From Rhodococcus aetherivorans (GTDB taxonomy: Bacteria > Actinomycetota > Actinomycetes > Mycobacteriales > Mycobacteriaceae): a stretch of DNA of 36,382 nucleotides. The DNA is taken from contig NZ_JAALEG010000065.1 of NCBI RefSeq assembly GCF_011058165.1, positions 1-36,382 of the forward strand, read 5' to 3'. Made by a program: the position numbers and the translations under genes. A model generated the notes under the pieces. That model had not been told where the DNA came from. It did not search any database and was given only the letters and a program-made list of their open reading frames with translations. This document shows positions 32,267-36,382 of the stretch, piece after piece (positions within the stretch are counted from its first letter, which is position 1; every line of letters begins with the position of its first letter).

Positions 32267-32787
32267 GTACGCGGGCAGCGGCCGATGCGACGCCGGCCCG
32301 CCGGATGAAGGATCCGGCCCAGTTCGTCGTCTGCGGTGTGCTCGTGGCGGTGGGAGTCTTCCTGATCGTCGACGCGCTCACTCTGACAGCGGGTTTCGTC
32401 AAGATCGACCCGGTGGGGCCTCGGCTGTTCCCGATGGTCGTCGGCACCGGACTCGTCGTCTGCGCGGTGGCGCTCGCAGCGGCGATCCTGTGGGGATCGA
32501 CCGGCGAGGAGGACGGCGGAGAGGACGTGGACCTGTCGTCGCCCGGGGACTGGCGCACGGTCGGGCTGCTGGTCGCGTTGTTCGTCGCGACGATCGCCCT
32601 CGTCGGCCCGCTGGGGTGGGCGATCACCGGAACCCTGTTGTTCGCCGGCGCCGCGACGGTCCTGGGAAACAGGCACTACGTGCGCAGTCTCGTGATCGGG
32701 GCGGTCCTCGGGTTCGGCAGCTTCTACGCATTCTACGTCGGGCTCGGAATACCGCTGCCCGCAGGCATTCTGGACGGAATTCTGTGA
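32263..32787 (+). CDS. tctB: Tripartite tricarboxylate transporter small membrane subunit
   Basis: 174-residue TctB. Four hydrophobic segments: ~23-43 ([19 protein letters not shown]), ~58-80, ~98-120 and ~125-160. [22 protein letters not shown] is the conserved family segment. The acidic stretch [10 protein letters not shown] between helices 2 and 3 should be cytosolic. It forms the membrane complex with TctA. The ATG overlaps the tctC stop (ATGA), and tctA follows after 1 nt. Confidence 0.93.
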   Translation: MSTRAAADATPARRMKDPAQFVVCGVLVAVGVFLIVDALTLTAGFVKIDPVGPRLFPMVVGTGLVVCAVALAAAILWGSTGEEDGGEDVDLSSPGDWRTVGLLVALFVATIALVGPLGWAITGTLLFAGAATVLGNRHYVRSLVIGAVLGFGSFYAFYVGLGIPLPAGILDGIL

Positions 32788-32788
32788 C

Positions 32789-34339
32789 ATGGACACATTG
32801 ACCTGGCTGCTGCAGGGGTTCGAGCAGGCGGCGACCCCGATGAACCTGCTCTACGCGTGTCTCGGTGTCCTGCTGGGGACCGCGGTCGGAGTACTGCCGG
32901 GCATCGGGCCCGCGATGACGGTGGCGCTGCTGCTGCCCGTCACCTACAACGTGAGCCCGAGCGCCGCGTTCATCATGTTCGCCGGCATCTACTACGGCGG
33001 AATGTACGGCGGGTCGACGACCTCGATCCTGCTCAACACCCCGGGGGAGTCGTCCTCCGTGATCACCGCGATCGAGGGCAACCGGATGGCGAGAGCCGGG
33101 CGCGCGGCGCAGGCCCTCGCCACCGCCGCCATCGGCTCGTTCGTCGCCGGATCGATCGGCACGATGCTGCTGGTGCTCTTCGCTCCCGCGGTGTCGCGCT
33201 TCGCCGTGACTCTCGGTGCGCCGTCGTATCTGGCGATCATGCTGCTCGCGCTGGTCGCCGTCACCGCCGTCCTCGGCAGTTCCAAGCTCCGGGGCTGCAT
33301 CTCGCTGTTCCTGGGCCTCGCGATCGGACTGGTCGGAATCGACTTCCTCACCGGGCAGCCCCGCGCCACCTTCGGCATTCCGCAGCTGTCCGACGGCATC
33401 GACATCGTCGTCGTCGCGGTCGCGGTGTTCGCGGTCGGTGAGGCGCTGTGGGTGGCCGCGCACCTGCGCCGCCGCCCCGCCGAGGTCATCCCGGTCGGCC
33501 GTCCGTGGATGGGCCGCAGCGACTGGAAGCGGTCGTGGAAGCCGTGGTTGCGCGGCACCGCATACGGATTCCCGTTCGGTGCGCTGCCGGCGGGTGGTGC
33601 CGAGCTGCCGACCTTCCTCTCGTACATCACCGAGAAGAAGCTGTCGAAGCACAAGGACGAGTTCGGCAAGGGCGCCATCGAAGGCGTCGCGGGACCGGAG
33701 GCGGCGAACAACGCCTCCGCGGCGGGCACCCTCGTGCCGATGCTGTCGCTGGGTCTGCCGACCAATGCGACCGCCGCGGTGATGCTGACCGCCTTCGTGT
33801 CGTACGGAATCCAGCCCGGGCCGACGCTGTTCGAGAAGGAACCGCTGCTGATCTGGACGCTGATCGCGAGCCTGTTCATCGGCAACTTCCTCCTGCTCGT
33901 CCTCAACCTTCCCCTCGCCCCGCTGTGGGCCAAGCTGCTCCGCACGCCCCGGCCGTATCTGTACGCCGGCATCCTGTTCTTCGCCGCGCTCGGCGCGTTC
34001 GCCGTCAACCTGCAGTGGCTCGACCTCGCCCTGCTGCTGACGTTCGGCCTGCTCGGGCTCATGATGCGCCGGTTCGGTCTTCCGGTCCTGCCGTTGATCA
34101 TCGGGGTGATCCTCGGGCCGCGCATCGAACGCCAACTCCGCCAGAGCTTGCAGCTCGGGGGCGGCGACTGGGGCAGCCTCGTCACCGAACCCGTCGCCAT
34201 CGTCGTCTACATCGTCATCGCACTGCTGCTCGTCGCGCCGCTCGCCGCCCGGTTCGTCCACTCGCGCCGGCCTGCCGTGATTCCGGCCGGCACCCCCGGT
34301 GACGACTCCAGCGAGACCCGAGAGAAGGCCCACGCATGA
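32789..34339 (+). CDS. tctA: Tripartite tricarboxylate transporter large membrane subunit
   Basis: 516-residue TctA with ~11-12 membrane helices. Family hallmarks: [78 protein letters not shown] and [26 protein letters not shown], the two pseudo-repeats carrying glycine/proline-rich ion or substrate loops. Sodium- or proton-coupled uptake of the carboxylate delivered by TctC is the known family role. Its stop overlaps the universal stress gene start (ATGA). Confidence 0.96.
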   Translation: MDTLTWLLQGFEQAATPMNLLYACLGVLLGTAVGVLPGIGPAMTVALLLPVTYNVSPSAAFIMFAGIYYGGMYGGSTTSILLNTPGESSSVITAIEGNRMARAGRAAQALATAAIGSFVAGSIGTMLLVLFAPAVSRFAVTLGAPSYLAIMLLALVAVTAVLGSSKLRGCISLFLGLAIGLVGIDFLTGQPRATFGIPQLSDGIDIVVVAVAVFAVGEALWVAAHLRRRPAEVIPVGRPWMGRSDWKRSWKPWLRGTAYGFPFGALPAGGAELPTFLSYITEKKLSKHKDEFGKGAIEGVAGPEAANNASAAGTLVPMLSLGLPTNATAAVMLTAFVSYGIQPGPTLFEKEPLLIWTLIASLFIGNFLLLVLNLPLAPLWAKLLRTPRPYLYAGILFFAALGAFAVNLQWLDLALLLTFGLLGLMMRRFGLPVLPLIIGVILGPRIERQLRQSLQLGGGDWGSLVTEPVAIVVYIVIALLLVAPLAARFVHSRRPAVIPAGTPGDDSSETREKAHA

Positions 34340-34728
34340 TCGTCGTCGGATTCACCCCGGACCGGTACGGCGGAGCCGCCGTCGACCACGGCATCGCCGA
34401 GGCCCGGTTGCGCGGCACCTCACTGCTCGTGATCAACACCTCCAGGGGCGATGCCCTCGCCGACCGGTCGTTCGCCGCCCGGGCACAGCTCGAGGCGCTG
34501 GAGGAGAAGTTGTCCGGAAGCGGCGTCGAGCACGAGATCAGGCAGACGGTCGGCGACGAGACCGTCGACGTGATCCTGGACGCCATGGAGCCCGACGAGG
34601 CGCAACTGCTGGTGATCGGGGTCCGCGACCGCACACCCGTCGGCAAGTTGCTTCTCGGCAGTACCGCCCAGCGGCTGCTGCTGTCCTGCCGCAAACCGGT
34701 GCTGGCGGTCAAGCCCGAGGAGGGGTGA
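34336..34728 (+). CDS. Universal stress protein (UspA family)
   Basis: 130-residue single-domain Usp. The Rossmann-like start [22 protein letters not shown] and the end [37 protein letters not shown] contain the nucleotide-binding G-x2-x-G-x9-G-S/T region of ATP-binding Usps, although the loop [15 protein letters not shown] replaces the usual second Gly with Asp. Translationally coupled to tctA, so it may tune transporter use to energy or stress state; that is inference from coupling. Family members are cytosolic dimers. Confidence 0.9.
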   Translation: MIVVGFTPDRYGGAAVDHGIAEARLRGTSLLVINTSRGDALADRSFAARAQLEALEEKLSGSGVEHEIRQTVGDETVDVILDAMEPDEAQLLVIGVRDRTPVGKLLLGSTAQRLLLSCRKPVLAVKPEEG

Positions 34729-34758
34729 GGCTCCTCGCCGCTCCGGGGTAGCTCACCC
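34723..34758. terminator. Possible bidirectional terminator formed around two stop codons
   Basis: GGGTGAG (34723-34729) and CTCACCC (34752-34758) pair; each arm contains the stop codon of one convergent gene (usp and alkB). The 22-nt loop makes it weaker than the hairpin at 17200. Confidence 0.4.
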
Positions 34759-35421
34759 GCCGAGCCCGGTGACCCGCATCGTGAGGTTGAGCCGGCCCCG
34801 CGTCATCCCCGACGCGGGGTCGGCCGTGCCGGGAAAGACTTTGGGCACACCGTGATACGCGAACCGCGACGGACCGCCGAACACGAACAGGTCGCCGGAT
34901 TCGAGCCGGACGTCGCGGTGGGGCCGGCCGCGGCTCTCGGTGTTGCCGAACCGGAAGGTGCACGCGTCGCCGATGCTGAGCGACACGATGGGGGCGTCGC
35001 TGCGTTCGTCCTTGTCCTGATGCATGCCCATGCGGGCGTCGCCGTCGTAGAAGTTGATCAGCGCGGTGTCGGGAGTGTAATCGTCGCCGGCGTGCGGGTC
35101 GTCGTACGCGGCGACGAGGGCACGCCGCCCGAGGTCGCCCAGCCGGTCCGGGAAAGGGGCGACGGGAGCGTCGTTCACGTCCACCGCGGTGCGGGTGTAA
35201 CGGTACGGCGACCAGTGCCACCCGAGGCAGACGGTCTGCACCGACATCCGGCCCCCGCCAGGCAGGGCGGTGTGACGGATCGGCACGGGCCCGCGCGCCC
35301 AGTCCCGGCAGGCGGCGACGAGGCGGCGTTGCTCGTCGACGTCGAGCCAGCCGGGCACGTGCACGGCGCCCGGGGCGATCTCGACGCGGGCGCGCGGCAC
35401 GGGGAACAGGGCGTCGCTCAC
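34753..35421 (-). CDS. alkB: AlkB-type 2OG-Fe(II) DNA/RNA demethylase
   Basis: 222-residue dioxygenase. Iron ligands His134 and Asp136 (MGMHQDKDE) and His190 (RFAYHGVPKV); 2-oxoglutarate arginines in RGRLNLTMR (Arg210, Arg216). INFYDGDARMG and GDLFVFGGPSRF are the AlkB core strands, and MSVQTVCLGWHWSPYRYT is the nucleotide-recognition lid region. Expected reaction: oxidative removal of methyl groups from 1-methyladenine and 3-methylcytosine. The GTG at 35421 overlaps the upstream Ada-like gene's stop (GTGA), hence a coupled repair operon. It is convergent with the tct-usp operon. Confidence 0.93.
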   Translation of the reverse strand: MSDALFPVPRARVEIAPGAVHVPGWLDVDEQRRLVAACRDWARGPVPIRHTALPGGGRMSVQTVCLGWHWSPYRYTRTAVDVNDAPVAPFPDRLGDLGRRALVAAYDDPHAGDDYTPDTALINFYDGDARMGMHQDKDERSDAPIVSLSIGDACTFRFGNTESRGRPHRDVRLESGDLFVFGGPSRFAYHGVPKVFPGTADPASGMTRGRLNLTMRVTGLGG

Positions 35422-35678
35422 GGGTGCCGCCTCGTCTGCCATTCCCGGTAGCGCCCCGGAAGGCACACCGCGCACGGGCGGTATCCGGCTGCGACGGCAT
35501 CGGATTCGTCGGCGAAGAAGACCCGGTCCCGGACGTACCCGCCGCGGGCGATCGCCCGCAGCGCCGCGCGGCAGTCGAGGCGACCGTAGATCCGGCCGCG
35601 CCGGTGCCCACCGACGGACCCGGGGATCGGGCTGCGGTAGGGACGGCCGTCCGCGCCGAGCAGCGTGTAGCCGGTCAT
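35418..35678 (-). CDS. Stand-alone Ada-like zinc-binding domain
   Basis: 86-residue protein corresponding to the metal-binding N-domain of Ada: RIYGRLDCRAALRAIARGGYVRDRVFFADESDAVAAGYRPCAVC, with Cys36, Cys69 and Cys72. Ada uses four cysteines, the first also being the phosphotriester methyl acceptor; only three are here, so methyl transfer is doubtful and a DNA-binding or sensing role is as likely. Stop/start overlaps on both sides (ATGA upstream, GTGA to alkB) put it in one operon with two 2OG oxygenases. No HTH or methyltransferase domain is attached. Confidence 0.87.
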   Translation of the reverse strand: MTGYTLLGADGRPYRSPIPGSVGGHRRGRIYGRLDCRAALRAIARGGYVRDRVFFADESDAVAAGYRPCAVCLPGRYREWQTRRHP

Positions 35679-36382
35679 CGGGCGTCGTGCAGGACGAGGC
35701 CGAGGGTGCGGCGGACGCCGGCGCGGACGGTGCTGACCCCGTGCCGGACGGGGGAGCGGGTCCAGCCGCGCGCGGAGGGGGTGGGCCGGTCGCGGGTGGT
35801 GAAGATCAGCCCGTGACCCTGCTGCAGCACGGTGACGGTGCCGCGGGACTGTGCGCGGGCGCGTTGCTCGACGAGGAGGAACTCGCCGCCGAGGTGGTCG
35901 TGGCCGGGCCGGTCGAGGCCGATCACCACCTGCAGCGGGAACACCAGGTCGCCGTAGAGGTCGCGGTGCAGGGCGTTCCAGTCGCCGGTCGTGTAGCGCA
36001 GCAGGATGGGCGTCGGCCTGGCCTGTCCGGCGGCGTGGCAGGCGTCGAGCCAGTCGCCGAAGTCGTCGGGCCAGGGCGCCGGGTCGCCGAGCCGCTGCGC
36101 CCAGTCCCGTGCGACGGGCAGCAACCGGTGGTAGAACGCCGCGCGCAACCGGGTGATGCCCTCGGGTACGGGGTCGCCGAAGTAGCGGTAGGTGCCCTTG
36201 CCGAAGCGGTGCCGTTCCATGTCGATCGTGCTGCGGAAGCGGCGGTCGTCGTCCCACATCGCGGCGACGCGCGCGCACTCGTCCGCGGTGAGCAGCGGCC
36301 CGGTCTGCGCGCACCCCGCCGCGTCGAGTTCGGCGACGAGCGCCGGCCAGTCCTGAGCATCGACCCGCGCGGTGAGCGAGTC
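35675..36382 (-). CDS. 2OG-Fe(II) oxygenase, N-terminus beyond right edge
   Basis: At least 235 residues; the start lies outside the window. Iron motif HRD (His codon 35966-35968) in DWNALHRDLYGDLVFPLQVVIGL; distal His in SPVRHGVSTV (codon 35741-35743) and a following Arg-rich strand RAGVRRTLGLVLHDA for 2-oxoglutarate. GGEFLLVEQRARAQSRGTVTVLQQGHGLIFTTRDRP resembles prolyl-4-hydroxylase-like oxygenases that often sit beside AlkB. FRSTIDMERHRFGKGTYRYFGDPVP is a family-specific N-region. Its stop overlaps the Ada-like start (ATGA). The substrate is unknown; the operon suggests damaged nucleic acid or alkylated protein. Confidence 0.88.
   Translation of the reverse strand, partial: DSLTARVDAQDWPALVAELDAAGCAQTGPLLTADECARVAAMWDDDRRFRSTIDMERHRFGKGTYRYFGDPVPEGITRLRAAFYHRLLPVARDWAQRLGDPAPWPDDFGDWLDACHAAGQARPTPILLRYTTGDWNALHRDLYGDLVFPLQVVIGLDRPGHDHLGGEFLLVEQRARAQSRGTVTVLQQGHGLIFTTRDRPTPSARGWTRSPVRHGVSTVRAGVRRTLGLVLHDAR

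Noticed and set aside
32624-34333. Minus-strand frame opposite tctA, rich in Asp/Arg/Gln
   Set aside because: Composition is the mirror of a membrane-protein codon pattern; no ribosome-binding site or motif.

Overview
The window is very G+C-rich (about 70% by eye), with dense, overlapping, GTG/ATG-started genes and strong GC3 bias. It carries a phoP-phoR pair, a HIT gene, purD and purB, and mycobacterial-type conserved families, so it looks like chromosome of a mycolic-acid actinobacterium (Rhodococcus/Nocardia/Gordonia-like; the genus is inferred). The phoP-phoR-HIT-purD-TetR-purB order resembles, from memory, the Rv0757-Rv0777 region of Mycobacterium tuberculosis. I see no tRNA, rRNA, IS element, prophage or CRISPR array.

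Layout. 1-5579: mostly minus-strand genes. These are a transmembrane Ser/Thr kinase cut by the left edge, a phytoene-desaturase-like flavoprotein, a small membrane protein, a protein built of 14 exact-length decapeptide repeats, and a tiny Cys-rich protein; one plus-strand VOC-SnoaL fusion sits among them. 5671-9108: a secreted Ig-like surface protein divergent from the phoPR two-component system. 9162-17199: housekeeping genes, namely a PHA-synthase-like hydrolase, two HIT proteins, a P-loop kinase, purD, an aminotransferase, two TetR regulators and purB; several start codons lie 6-8 nt after a -10-like hexamer, as expected for leaderless mRNAs. 17221-21094: a small TM protein, a non-coding or decayed gap, an EstB-type serine hydrolase, an MHS-family transporter and an OhrR-like regulator.

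The most striking region is 21340-28880, a tightly coupled eight-gene plus-strand operon that I recognise as a Nit1C-type cluster (the MSMEG_0565-0572 / sll0783-sll0787 families). It encodes a nitrogen-starvation protein, a radical SAM enzyme, a GNAT-AIR synthase fusion, a nitrilase, an MSMEG_0570-type small protein, an MSMEG_0569-type flavoprotein, a second nitrilase and a glycosyltransferase. The second nitrilase has lost two of its three catalytic residues (Glu to Asp, Cys to Asp). The upstream region holds two GlnR-like half-site pairs on one helical face, and the glycosyltransferase carries an in-frame run of 11 G.

28874-34728: a CitA/CitB-type two-component system divergent from tctCBA plus a universal stress protein, presumably a regulated tripartite tricarboxylate transporter. 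34753-36382: a minus-strand operon of a 2OG-Fe(II) oxygenase (cut by the right edge), a stand-alone Ada-like zinc domain and AlkB, probably for alkylation-damage repair. The genes in each of these operons overlap by 4 nt or are separated by a few bases, which suggests translational coupling.
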